NCBI RefSeq assembly: GCF_003691365.1
Contig: NZ_CP033087.1
Span: forward strand, 386,501-450,500
Direction: 5' to 3'
Source: Commensalibacter melissae
GTDB lineage: Bacteria; Pseudomonadota; Alphaproteobacteria; Acetobacterales; Acetobacteraceae
DNA length: 64,000 bases
Below are positions 35,937-44,793 of the stretch, in pieces. The notes below the pieces were generated by a model. That model saw only the letters and a program-made list of their open reading frames with translations, ran no database searches and was not told where the DNA came from. Position numbers and translations under genes: made by a program. Every line of letters begins with the position of its first letter. Position 1 is the first letter of the stretch.

Positions 35937-36917
35937 TTAAACAGTATTAATGTCCGCCAGATTGCAAAAACTGGCTTCATTTTTTTGTTCGATCTGGAAA
36001 GTTGAATGATTAATTCTAAATTTTTCCTTGAGGCGTTGTGCAACCATATTCAGAAACTGGTCAGAATGTTGATTGGTATTACTGACCAAATGAACAGTTA
36101 GGGCGGTTTCTGTTGTACTTAAAGCCCAGATGTGTAGATCATGTAAATCAATGATATTGGGAAGGGAGCGTAAATAGGTTTCCACGGCGAAAGCGTCAAC
36201 ATTGCTTGGGACACCGTCCATGGCAAGTGTAACTGAATCTTTCAATAAAGACCAAGTTCCCCAAATAATTATTGCAGCGACAATCAAGCTGGTAATGGGA
36301 TCAAGCATATTCCAATGGGTGAAAAAAATAATAATCCCTGCCCCGGCAACACTCAACGATAAAAGGGCGTCATAGGCCATGTGCAAAAAGGCGCCCTTAA
36401 TATTAAGATCCTTTTTTTGTCCGGAATGGAACATTAATGCGGTTATTCCATTTATAACAACACCGAGTAAGGCGACTAAAATTACTGTTTTACCTGTAAC
36501 AGTTGCAGGTTTGTAAAAGCGTTCAATTGATTCCCAGATAATTCCTCCCGTAACAATAAGCAATAAAATTGCATTACTTAAAGAAGCCAAGATAGAGGTT
36601 CGACGATACCCGTAGGTAAAATTGGGAGAGGGTTTTTTTTTGCTTAAATATGAGGCCCCCCAAGCGGTGGCCAAGGCAAAAACATCTGATAGATTATGAC
36701 CGGCATCAGCAATTAAGGCTAGGGAATTGGCAAAAATGCCCCATATGGTTTCGGCACAAATATAAATTAAGTTAAGGCTAATTCCTAGAGCAAAGGCCTT
36801 GCCAAAAGATTGTGGAACATGATGGTGATGATCGTGGATATGTTCATGTGCATGATCATGCAAGTGGGAATGATTGAATTGATGCATGTCATGCGTGGAA
36901 TGATCCAAATTGCTCAA
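35937..36917 (-). CDS. CDF-family zinc exporter (ZitB/CzcD-like)
   Basis: A 326-aa CDF transporter with a His-rich cytoplasmic N-terminus (HSHLHDHAHEHIHDHHHH, about 16-33) and six membrane segments. Metal-site pairs are HNLSD in helix 2 (ALIADAGHNLSDVFALA) and HMAYD in helix 5. LAMDGVPSNVD opens the C-terminal domain. The layout is that of ZitB/CzcD zinc exporters. It is co-directional with and directly before the FieF-like gene, so two subclasses of exporter are co-expressed. Confidence 0.93.
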   Translation of the reverse strand: MSNLDHSTHDMHQFNHSHLHDHAHEHIHDHHHHVPQSFGKAFALGISLNLIYICAETIWGIFANSLALIADAGHNLSDVFALATAWGASYLSKKKPSPNFTYGYRRTSILASLSNAILLLIVTGGIIWESIERFYKPATVTGKTVILVALLGVVINGITALMFHSGQKKDLNIKGAFLHMAYDALLSLSVAGAGIIIFFTHWNMLDPITSLIVAAIIIWGTWSLLKDSVTLAMDGVPSNVDAFAVETYLRSLPNIIDLHDLHIWALSTTETALTVHLVSNTNQHSDQFLNMVAQRLKEKFRINHSTFQIEQKNEASFCNLADINTV

Positions 36918-37114
36918 GATTAAATCCCTATAATTTTTTAGTTATAAAATAAGATTAACCATATTGTTAAACGCTTATTATAAAAAATTTAATTTGATTA
37001 GCCTAATTTTATTTTTAAAAATTTATCTAAATTATATCAAATCTGACAATCAAGTTTTAAATTGGTTTTATATGTAAATACTGTGTTTTGTTTATTATAA
37101 AAAAAATCCAAATA

Positions 37115-37582
37115 TTAATCGGGAATGAATGTTAAGAAAATTTGTGCTTCTTCGTTAACGTAACCACGATGATAGTATTCCTTATCACTATTATTTATAA
37201 AAGATTGAACAACGCAATTACCCGCCTCGATGTGAACAGGTAGTTGATTATTATCAGAAATTTGTTGAATGGCAGAATCTTTTCCATGAGCGGTCATCAA
37301 GGTCTGGGCTATTACTTGTGAGGTTGGTCATAAGGAACTTTATTAGGAATCTTGTCATTAAAAAATTTGACCATTATGATTAGGAAAAGCTATTGTACGT
37401 CATTGTTGTTTATAAACTGCGATTATACTTCTCATAGACCAGTTTTTCATTTCAGGGAAAGAAAGATTTACAGTTGCAATATTTCCATAAACAGAAATTA
37501 TCTTTCTCTTTGGTAGAATTATATAACTGTTACCATCAGGAAAATTGGTTTGGTACAAAAAATGATAATAATATTTATAGGC
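37115..37582 (-). pseudogene. Remnant of an unrecognised gene
   Basis: Minus-strand frames hold protein-like pieces that continue one another through stops and frameshifts: NFPDGNSYIILPKRKIISVY and ATVNLSFPEMKNWSMRSIIA, then RTIAFPNHNGQ, then (other frame) NDKIPNKVPYDQPHK, then VIAQTLMTAHGKDSAIQQIS to the stop at 37115. This looks like one decayed gene of at least 150 codons. I do not recognise the family. The final 61-aa open piece should not be annotated as a complete gene. Confidence 0.4.
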
Positions 37583-37905
37583 TTAGATGCTCTCTTTGGA
37601 TTTATTTTTGTGATTTTCAAATGGATGGGAAATATCTGAAAATCAGTGGAAGCATGGGTAGGTAAAGAAATTAGACTATAAGCGCCAAATAAAAAAAGAG
37701 TATAAAAATTATAAATAATTATTGAGGGAAGGTATATCTAGAATAATGTTATTAACGTTTTTGAAAGAAAGATATAAGATATGGTTTCAGCTTAAGAAAA
37801 TGTTACTTGTAATAGGTTGCTTTTGAAATTATATGATGTTTTATCATTTAAGTTTTTGATACCTCTCCTTAAATGTTGTAAACTTCCTGAAAGACTAACT
37901 TTATT

Positions 37906-37940
37906 AAAGACTGAAAATAATTTATTTTCAGTCTTTTTTT
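37906..37940 (+). terminator. Orphan intrinsic terminator
   Basis: AAAGACTGAAAATAA (37906-37920) and its exact complement (37922-37936) form a 15-bp stem ending in a run of T. No gene lies upstream on this strand for about 3 kb, so it may end an unannotated transcript or be the relic of a lost gene. Confidence 0.6.
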
Positions 37941-38136
37941 AATAGTTTTATATTGAATAAATCATGTATATCAATTTTTTAGTGCCAATAATGGTTTATA
38001 TTAGCGAGGATAATTAAATAAAATAAAATTCTTTATGTTATAATATTGAGCCTCACGAAAAGTTTTATAAAAATAACAAAATCACTGATTTTATATGGTT
38101 TACCAATTCATTAATTTGATTTAAAAAATATAGTTT

Positions 38137-38203
38137 GGTTTGTTTTTTCTAAATTAAAGACTTCGACAACGTTAATAATATGCAAGTTTAGAAAAAACAA
38201 ACC
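38137..38203. repeat. Long perfect inverted repeat with 33-nt loop
   Basis: GGTTTGTTTTTTCTAAA (38137-38153) is exactly complementary to 38187-38203. Neither side is followed by a convincing T-run outside the stem, so it is not an ordinary terminator. It could be a small RNA hairpin or the ends of a tiny decayed element. Confidence 0.7.
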
Positions 38204-38607
38204 GAAACAATATGAAAATAAATTAAAGAATGTTACTTTTCAGGCTTCCTTATTTCTAAAAATGCAGAAGCAAATTATAATTGATTAATATAAAATATTT
38301 TTTCTATTCTCCTTTTAAACTAAAATGTAAAACTGGACAGTCAAAATAAAATATTTAAATTGAAGCTAATAAAATATTTTACTATATAGAAGATTTATGT
38401 TGAATCAATTAAAAGATAAATGTTTTATATTACATTTTATTATCATGGTTATATCACTACATTTACGAATTAACTGCCAAATAGCATTCAACAGATAAAT
38501 GTTTCCACCCTTTGTACAAGTAATCATTACCAAAACAAAGCTGACTTTTTTCCACATGGTAATAAAAACCATAGTCTTATCATATAAAATATGATAAATA
38601 TCACAGA

Positions 38608-38728
38608 CAGTCATTGCAGAAATTCCTCTTCTGTTATGATTAGGTCGGGTCAGTATGTTGCAGCATCTGATCCGGCCGCTTCGACACTATCTGTCGAATG
38701 CTGATTACAAATATACAAAGAAAATTGG
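38608..38728 (+). repeat. Two-hairpin element, copy 1 (candidate structured RNA)
   Basis: It begins with CAGTCATTGCAG, shared exactly with copy 2 at 43369. Stem 1 pairs 38643-38653 with 38667-38677 plus 38655-38657 with 38664-38666 (one bulged T), closing a TTGCAG loop. Stem 2 pairs TTCGACA (38680-38686) with TGTCGAA (38692-38698). Sequence similarity to copy 2 continues through ATGCT and a TTACxxATAC stretch. Strand is assumed from the shared orientation; transcription is not shown. Confidence 0.6.
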
Positions 38729-39397
38729 ATTTATGAAACTTATTTTTTTTGTCCATGTAAAAATAAGATCATTAAATTTATTCAATGTTATTAACAATTT
38801 CGTATATAAAATATTATATTTGAACAATATTCATTAAAATCAAGGTTTTTTAAAGTTGGTTTTTCCCAAGTTTATTATTCCTTTATTGAAATGTAATTTT
38901 TGCATAAAGAATTGGTAAAATAATATTCGATTCGAGATTTTGGTTTTATCTTATTTTTTTCTAACCTATATGCATAATTATTTATTATTTACATATATGT
39001 TACTTGATGATAGCGAATTTATTCTAGGTTATATTAAAAAAATGTACAAGAAATTTTAAATAATAGGAATGATAACGTGATTTTTATAAAAACTTCATGA
39101 TTAATTTTCATAAAACAATAACTACATATTATGTATACTCAATTAAAGTCAAGAAATATTGCGAATTTTATTCCATAAATAAAATGGAAGTCTTTTTTAT
39201 AAATAGATAAGAATTTTATTCTTTCATTTATCTATTTTATAGAAAAATTATAATTAAACTATAGTGATAATAAGATTTATTATTTGTAAAAATAAAGCAT
39301 TACTATAATTTTTATTTTGTGTATTTGGTATGGAGAATTAACGGGGATTATAAAATTTCATTTTTAAAAATTTTTTTATTATTATGTTTATATAGCT

Positions 39398-39428
39398 ATT
39401 GACTTAATTACAATTTAATTAAGTCAAT
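39398..39428. promoter_or_regulatory. 13-bp perfect palindrome
   Basis: ATTGACTTAATTA, a 5-nt spacer and TAATTAAGTCAAT, about 300 bp upstream of the oxidoreductase gene at 39732. It could be an operator or just an AT-rich cruciform. Confidence 0.4.
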
Positions 39429-39731
39429 TAATCATTATTTATATGACAAGATTGTTGATATGTATAATGAATTATTATTATGGACAGCATAAATATTTCG
39501 ATACATTATGACATAATGTTTGATGTAAAGTGTGGATGGAGGACTTTGTGTCTTTGATTGGTCATTTCCCTGTTTTGTCAATCTATGGAAATTGTATTGA
39601 ATATGGGTATCTGAATCCTATTTTAATGATTGTCTTTTAGGGATTGTTCAGGATATAAACAGCGACATCCTGCAATCAGGGATTTAAGAGGATAAGAACA
39701 ATTAGGATGAAAAGAAAATCTGGTTTTAAAG

Positions 39732-41357
39732 ATGATTAGAGTTACAGAAGTGAAACTGCCCTTGGATCATGATGAAGCAGATTTGAAACAGGCCTTGTAT
39801 AATCGTCTAAAACAATTTCCCAGCGAGTATCAGGTAATAAGGCGGGGATATGATGCACGCCGACGGGGGGACATTCAACTGGTGTATACCATTGACTGTT
39901 CCATTGATAATGAAGAGGAATTTTTACGCAATCATTCCCTGGATCGCAATTTATCAAAAACACCAGAGGTTCGGTATCAGTTCGTGATGTCCCGGCAGAC
40001 TGGTGAAAAAATTGCTAGTCAGGCCGGCTATGTTCGTCCTATCGTTATTGGTGCGGGGCCTTGCGGGTTTATGGCGGGATTGTTACTGGCACAGATGGGT
40101 TTGTGTCCTTTGATTCTTGAACGTGGGAAAGCGGTCAGGGAAAGGACAGTCGATACTTTTGCATTTTGGCGTCAGTCAAAATTCAATCCTGACAGCAATG
40201 TCCAATATGGAGAGGGAGGTGCGGGAACCTTTTCTGATGGCAAACTTCATACGCAGATCAGTGATCCGTATCATTATGGTCACAAGGTCTTGACAGAATT
40301 TGTCAGGGCAGGTGCGCCAGAGGAAATTCTTTACGTATCCAAACCTCATATTGGTACGTTTCGGTTGGTCAGTATGGTTGAGAAAATTCGTCAGGAAATA
40401 GAATCTTTTGGTGGTCAGTACCGGTTTAATACTTATGTGCAAAAGATTTTGATGAATAAAAATCGCCAGATTGTCGGGGTTCGATTGGTGGATGGGCAGG
40501 AAATACAGACAAATCACATTATTCTTGCGACTGGACACAGTGCGCGGGAGATGATGTATACTCTTTATGAGGATGGCGTGGAGATTCAGGCAAAACCTTT
40601 TTCTGTTGGTGTCAGAATTGAGCATCCGCAAACCCTGATTGATAAGGTCCGTTTTGGTTCACAGGCGGGACATCAGCTGTTGGGGGCGGCCGATTATAAA
40701 TTGGTGTATCATGATGCAGACAAACGGGGGGTTTATTCTTTTTGTATGTGTCCGGGGGGAACGGTGATTGCGGCGGCCTCGGAAGAGGGGGGGATAGTGA
40801 CAAACGGAATGAGCCAGTATTCTAGGGCGGAAAGAAATGCCAATGCTGCAATCGTGGTGGGTGTTAAGCCGGAACGGGATTATGCAGGCCATCCCTTGGC
40901 GGGTATCGCTTTCCAGAGAGATCTGGAGCGGAAAGCCTTTCAGCTGGGGGGTGCGAGTTACAAAGCGCCGGTTCAGCGGGTGGAGGATTTTTTGCTTGGA
41001 AGGGCAACCCGGATATTGGGTTCGGTTGTTCCCTCTTATAAACCGGGGGTGGAACCCGATGATCTTGCGGAGATATTGCCTTCATTTGTTATCAATGGAC
41101 TACGGGAGGCATTACCTGCATTTAATCGTAAATTGTCCGGATTCAATTTTGCTGATGCTGTAATGACTGGTGTGGAAACGCGAACATCCTCGCCAGTTCG
41201 TATTCCAAGAATGGATGATGGGCAAAGTGTCAATACTTCCGGACTTTATCCTGCGGGAGAAGGGGCTGGATATGCGGGCGGTATCATGTCTGCGGCCATT
41301 GACGGGATAAAGATTGCTGAAAAAGTTGCCCAGAATATCCACGACAATCATCAGTAG
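39732..41357 (+). CDS. COG2509-type FAD-dependent oxidoreductase
   Basis: A 541-aa flavoprotein. An N-terminal domain of about 95 residues (MIRVTEVKLPLDHDEADLKQ) precedes a dinucleotide-binding motif, VIGAGPCGFMAGLLLAQMG (about 106-124). QYGEGGAGTFSDGKLHTQI, ILATGHSAREM and a C-terminal GYAGGIMSAAIDGIKIAE complete the pattern of the uncharacterised FAD-dependent dehydrogenase family COG2509. The substrate is unknown. The gene is visibly richer in G+C than those in the first 36 kb, and stands alone behind a 2-kb AT-rich region. Confidence 0.88.
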   Translation: MIRVTEVKLPLDHDEADLKQALYNRLKQFPSEYQVIRRGYDARRRGDIQLVYTIDCSIDNEEEFLRNHSLDRNLSKTPEVRYQFVMSRQTGEKIASQAGYVRPIVIGAGPCGFMAGLLLAQMGLCPLILERGKAVRERTVDTFAFWRQSKFNPDSNVQYGEGGAGTFSDGKLHTQISDPYHYGHKVLTEFVRAGAPEEILYVSKPHIGTFRLVSMVEKIRQEIESFGGQYRFNTYVQKILMNKNRQIVGVRLVDGQEIQTNHIILATGHSAREMMYTLYEDGVEIQAKPFSVGVRIEHPQTLIDKVRFGSQAGHQLLGAADYKLVYHDADKRGVYSFCMCPGGTVIAAASEEGGIVTNGMSQYSRAERNANAAIVVGVKPERDYAGHPLAGIAFQRDLERKAFQLGGASYKAPVQRVEDFLLGRATRILGSVVPSYKPGVEPDDLAEILPSFVINGLREALPAFNRKLSGFNFADAVMTGVETRTSSPVRIPRMDDGQSVNTSGLYPAGEGAGYAGGIMSAAIDGIKIAEKVAQNIHDNHQ

Positions 41358-41412
41358 ATCCGGGGATTACATCCCTACAGATAAACTGTTGGTTGGGGAT
41401 GTGATCCGGATT
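41358..41412 (+). other. Stem-loop behind the COG2509 gene
   Basis: GGATTACATCCC (41364-41375) pairs with GGGATGTGATCC (41396-41407) with one wobble, around a 20-nt loop. It begins 7 bp after the stop codon. No T-run follows, so it may be a transcript-end processing or pausing hairpin rather than a classical terminator. Confidence 0.45.
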
Positions 41413-41526
41413 CATCTTTGCAACCTTCATAATTAATGTTTCAATGTTCACTTTGATGATTTTTGAATATTGGATTAAAGTCGGACGATGGAAATGATAA
41501 GACAATAAAGGAAAGAAATCTGCATA

Positions 41527-42039
41527 ATGAAAATTCATGCCGCTCAATTGGCTGATCTTGATCAGATAATGGCCATTCAAATGTTATGTTATTATGCGAT
41601 TGAGCCTGAATCACGGCTTTCTATGGCTTCAAAAATCATTGCCAGTCCTGATACCTGTTTTGTGGTGAAAGAGCGAGATATGGTCAGGGGGTATTTGCTG
41701 GCCATTCCTGTCATGTCGGGTGAAGCTCCCGCCCTGGATAGCGAAGCTTGCGATTTGGCAGGAGGGGCGAATTGCCTTTATCTGCATGATTTGGCCGTTC
41801 ATCCAGAATCAAGAGGGCTGGGAGTTGGATGTATTTTGGTGCGGCAATTCATGAATATTGCTCATAAGAAAAAATTCCGTCATGCATCCCTTGTTTCCAT
41901 TCAGGATTCCTTCCGTTTTTGGCAGAAACAGGGATTTGAGGCAATTGTTCCCCCCGAAAAGTTGCAGAGTAAATTGATGACCTATGGTCAGGATGCAGTT
42001 TATATGGAAAAACTTCTGATTGGCATTCCTCAGGAGTAG
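41527..42039 (+). CDS. GNAT-family N-acetyltransferase
   Basis: A 170-aa acyltransferase of the GNAT fold. The acetyl-CoA-binding motif A is LYLHDLAVHPESRGLGVGCI (the RGLGVG pyrophosphate loop, about 98-103), with motif B in FWQKQGFEAI. Substrate could be a small molecule or protein N-terminus; nothing in the context decides. It is followed by a ynfA-like gene after 9 bp, so the two are probably co-transcribed. Confidence 0.88.
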   Translation: MKIHAAQLADLDQIMAIQMLCYYAIEPESRLSMASKIIASPDTCFVVKERDMVRGYLLAIPVMSGEAPALDSEACDLAGGANCLYLHDLAVHPESRGLGVGCILVRQFMNIAHKKKFRHASLVSIQDSFRFWQKQGFEAIVPPEKLQSKLMTYGQDAVYMEKLLIGIPQE

Positions 42040-42048
42040 GATAATTTT

Positions 42049-42372
42049 ATGAAATCCCTGTTTTTTTATTGTATTGCGGCCTTTGCCGAGATTGCCGGTT
42101 GCTTTTCTTTTTGGGTATGGGCACGGTTGGGGAAGTCGCCCTTGTGGCTCGTACCGGGAGTAGCCAGTTTGGCATTTTTCGCCCTGATGCTGACGTTGGT
42201 GGAGGTTGATCTGGCGGGGCGTGCCTATGCTGTATATGGTGGAATTTATATTTTATGTTCCCTGTTCTGGTTATGGATTGTTGAAAATACACGACCGGAT
42301 CGGTGGGATATTCTGGGAATGCTGATTTGTTTGGCTGGAGTATTCATTATCTTGTTCATGCCCAGGGGGTGA
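42049..42372 (+). CDS. ynfA: YnfA/UPF0060 family small membrane protein
   Basis: A 107-aa inner-membrane protein of four transmembrane segments, related to small multidrug-resistance-type carriers. The family signature [20 protein letters not shown] and [20 protein letters not shown] are clear. Members have been linked to efflux but the role in this organism is unknown. It begins 9 bp after the GNAT stop. Confidence 0.92.
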   Translation: MKSLFFYCIAAFAEIAGCFSFWVWARLGKSPLWLVPGVASLAFFALMLTLVEVDLAGRAYAVYGGIYILCSLFWLWIVENTRPDRWDILGMLICLAGVFIILFMPRG

Positions 42373-42440
42373 TCAACTGCAGAGATCAATGGAATGTGGT
42401 TTTGGGACAAAGCGGGTTGAATATCAAAACTTAAAAAAAT

Positions 42441-42479
42441 CCCAGGCAAATAATAATAAAATGCCTGGGTAAAAAAGTG
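42441..42479 (-). terminator. Strong hairpin, terminator for leftward transcription
   Basis: CCCAGGCA (42441-42448) pairs with TGCCTGGG (42472-42479). The run of T lies on the minus strand (AAAAAAAT at 42433-42440), so it would stop transcripts coming from the right, where no clear minus-strand gene is seen. It may still act weakly behind ynfA. Confidence 0.55.
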
Positions 42480-43059
42480 CTTAAAATAAATATCAACGTA
42501 ATAAAAGATATTTCACAAAAGGTTATTAATGAATTCAGTTATAAGAAATTTCTCGATGAAAAAATCAGCCTATAAATTTGAACTCAAACAATGAAATACC
42601 AACTACTATGAGCTAATATATGAAATCACATGGCTTTTATACAATTTATGACCGGTTGCGTCAATATTGATACCCACGATTTTCCTATAAAAGATAGTAA
42701 AATAAAAGAGATAATGCTTGGAAAACAAAGGTTTTTTTTATAAAATGGCAAAATTTCAAAAAAAATTGATCGTTTTTGAAACAATAATAAATATTTCGGA
42801 ATCGAAAAATAACAGGGTCTTTTATACCATAAGATTTTATTGAAAAATGATGGGAACTGATATCCAGATTTTCAATTTTATCCAGTGAAAGGATCATGTC
42901 GGATTTATCAAAATAAATTCCTTGAAAAAAAGATTTTATGAAATGAAAAAGGAAAATCTGGAGACAAAATTCTGGTCAATACAACATTTGCATGAATGAA
43001 AATAACACTGTTTATAAAAATACGGAAATAACCTGAAAATTATTGAAATATTTCATATA

Positions 43060-43106
43060 TTCCCCCGGTAGAAAATGGCTTCTTCAGGGTCATGAAACCG
43101 GGGGAA
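43060..43106. repeat. GC-rich 10-bp hairpin in AT-rich DNA
   Basis: TTCCCCCGGT (43060-43069) pairs exactly with ACCGGGGGAA (43097-43106) around a 27-nt loop. The GC-rich arms stand out sharply in this AT-rich region, which suggests selection on the structure or a foreign origin. Confidence 0.7.
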
Positions 43107-43140
43107 ATAAAATTTTTGTATTTTAAAAACAATTAAGCAA

Positions 43141-43270
43141 GGGAACGGCCATTTACGTGAATCCTGATGGAAATGGTAAATATACAAGTAAATTCATTCG
43201 TTGGTTCTCCTTAACAATTTAATGGAAATTAAATAAATGCGGCATCCAGCGAACAAATGGCCCTGTTCCC
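43141..43270. repeat. Inverted repeat enclosing about 100 bp
   Basis: GGGAACGGCCATTT (43141-43154) pairs with AAATGGCCCTGTTCCC (43255-43270) with a 2-nt bulge. The unit is about 130 bp. It could be a tiny MITE-like element or one long stem of a structured RNA. Confidence 0.5.
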
Positions 43271-43368
43271 CAAATGTGCAGTAAACCGCAGAATGAGAGG
43301 GTTGGTTTCTGAATAAAATTTATTTTTGGTGATAGCGAAAGGGCTAACAGTGTGATATAAATTCAAAT

Positions 43369-43496
43369 CAGTCATTGCAGATTCCGTTCAAAACTTGGTC
43401 TGTGATGATTAGGTTGGGTAAGATGTTGTCGCATCTTATTCAACCGCATCAAGGCGTTATTTGCCGGATGCTCCTGTTACTATACGTGTAAAATTC
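43369..43496 (+). repeat. Two-hairpin element, copy 2 (candidate structured RNA)
   Basis: It starts with the same CAGTCATTGCAG as copy 1 at 38608. Stem 1 is a continuous 14-bp helix, 43412-43425 with 43432-43445, with two G-U pairs, closing a TTGTCG loop. Stem 2 pairs GCATC (43446-43450) with GATGC (43467-43471) and GGC with GCC inside. Compared with copy 1, pairs 4 and 9 of stem 1 are changed on both sides so that pairing is kept (C-G to T-A, and C-G to A-T). Confidence 0.6.
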
Positions 43497-43765
43497 CCTT
43501 TTGCAAATAATTTTTTAAACGAATTAAAATTTGTCCCGTTCCCTTTATTGCGGATAAAAAGGTTATTCGTGTTGGAATAGATTCTATATCTGAAATTCGA
43601 ATTAATGAATTATTTCAAATATATATTAAAATCTGTTTAATTATTGTCCATTCAGTTTAATGGCGCAAATGTTATTTCTCCTAACAAAAATTTGATAATT
43701 TCGTGATTTGATCGTTTCATGTAGTTAATATATTGTTAAAGATCGTTATATTTATGGAGTATTTT

Positions 43766-44077
43766 ATGATGAATAAATGGGTGGATTACGTAATTACCGA
43801 AGTAAGATACAATAATGAACGTTCACATATCGTTGCATTCAAGTGCTGGCGACATATCGGGGCCGAACTGATTGGCCCGGATATACGGTCAAGGGCTGAT
43901 ATCATTAATGCCATTGACAATGAGAACCTGGTTTTTATCACCGAATACAAAGGTGAGGATGGGAAATGGGAAAAGGGCGGTGATGTCGGTATTGTAACGG
44001 TTGGAAATGAAAAATTTCTGCGAACCGATGCCAATCCGGAAACCCGTGACAATTTGGGAAATTTGCCCGAATTGTAA
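43766..44077 (+). CDS. DUF3892 family protein
   Basis: A 103-aa cytosolic protein. ATG 43766 is chosen because GGAG (43756-43759) is correctly spaced; the frame extends upstream without such a site. The family pattern is YVITEVRYNNERSHIVAF at the start and EKFLRTDANPETRDNLGNLP at the end, matching DUF3892, whose function is unknown. A decayed second copy lies 167 bp downstream with a similar leader sequence (GGAGTATTT), so a local duplication occurred. Confidence 0.8.
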   Translation: MMNKWVDYVITEVRYNNERSHIVAFKCWRHIGAELIGPDIRSRADIINAIDNENLVFITEYKGEDGKWEKGGDVGIVTVGNEKFLRTDANPETRDNLGNLPEL

Positions 44078-44244
44078 TGTTCACGTAAATATGTCCAATA
44101 CATCCAGTTTATCCATTTATCGGTTATTTTCATTTAAGCAAATTTTATTAATTTTACCTAGTTATAATGTTAAACAGTTGTGATTAGATCGTTGCGGTTA
44201 AATAATGTATTATTTAATATCATTAATTTTAAGGAGTATTTATC

Positions 44245-44383
44245 ATGAGTAAATGCACAAACTAAATTTTTACAGCATTAAGTTACAATATTGATCATTC
44301 TCATATTGTCAAATTACAAATCTGGGAATGTGATAAAAACTTTGTAACTAAAAGATAATTTAGGTAATTTACCTGAATTTTGA
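44245..44383 (+). pseudogene. Decayed second copy of the DUF3892 gene
   Basis: After a conserved leader (AAGGAGTATTTATC) the sequence reads MSKCTN, a stop, then SYNIDHSHIVKLQIWECDKN, similar to the start of the intact neighbour. After a deletion of the middle and a frameshift, DNLGNLPEF and a TGA match the family C-terminus. It is a broken tandem duplicate. Confidence 0.85.
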
Positions 44384-44793
44384 TTTGATTTTAATGTAAT
44401 TGTAATTTATTACTTTAATTTCTTAGGTTATTTAACGTTAATTTTATATTTATAGATTCAATATTATCATTGATACAAGGGATTTGTACCTAGCATTAAT
44501 GGAAATATTTTTATCAATAAATTTCAGGCTGGATGATTTTGCTTATTAGGTATTCTTGAATCAGATTCTGGAATATCGAGTGAAAAAATCATTCAGTTTT
44601 TTTTATTCTTTTTGCACGGTCTGGTTTTCGCAAACCGTTATTCTTTTGCCCCTTTTAATATTGTAATCCCATCCGGCCAATTTAAATAACTAATATGAAT
44701 ATTTGGGAAAAAGGTTTGTTTTGATCTTTTGATATAGATGGATTAAAATTGATTTTTTCATTTTGAAATTTTATTACTATTGTGAGGGAAGAA
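44384..44793. other. Spacer upstream of gatCAB
   Basis: About 400 bp of AT-rich sequence. No gene, tRNA or clear operator was found. A small GGTTT/AAACC hairpin near 44632-44645 is too weak to name. The gatCAB promoter must lie here. Confidence 0.5.

Larger units (their letters stand above)
37583..39731. other. Gene-poor, very AT-rich region with hairpins
   Basis: About 2.1 kb without a gene I can support. Short ORFs near 38405-38614 (minus) and 38655-38837 (plus) have no protein-like features and overlap a hairpin element. The region holds an orphan terminator-like hairpin (37906), a 17-bp inverted repeat (38137), a two-hairpin element (38608) and a 13-bp palindrome (39398), listed separately. 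It reads like decayed DNA between two functional blocks. Confidence 0.6.
42480..43765. other. Gene-poor AT-rich region with several hairpins
   Basis: About 1.3 kb without a supported gene. A 70-codon minus-strand ORF (42685-42897) begins in a protein-like way (MILSLDKIENLDISSHHFSI) but ends in low-complexity Phe/Leu/Tyr; it could be a gene fragment. The stretch from 43060 contains nested inverted repeats and copy 2 of the two-hairpin element. Confidence 0.55.

Noticed and set aside
38405-38837. ORFs of 60-69 codons around 38.4-38.8 kb
   Set aside because: They overlap the two-hairpin element, have no ribosome-binding site and no protein-like composition.
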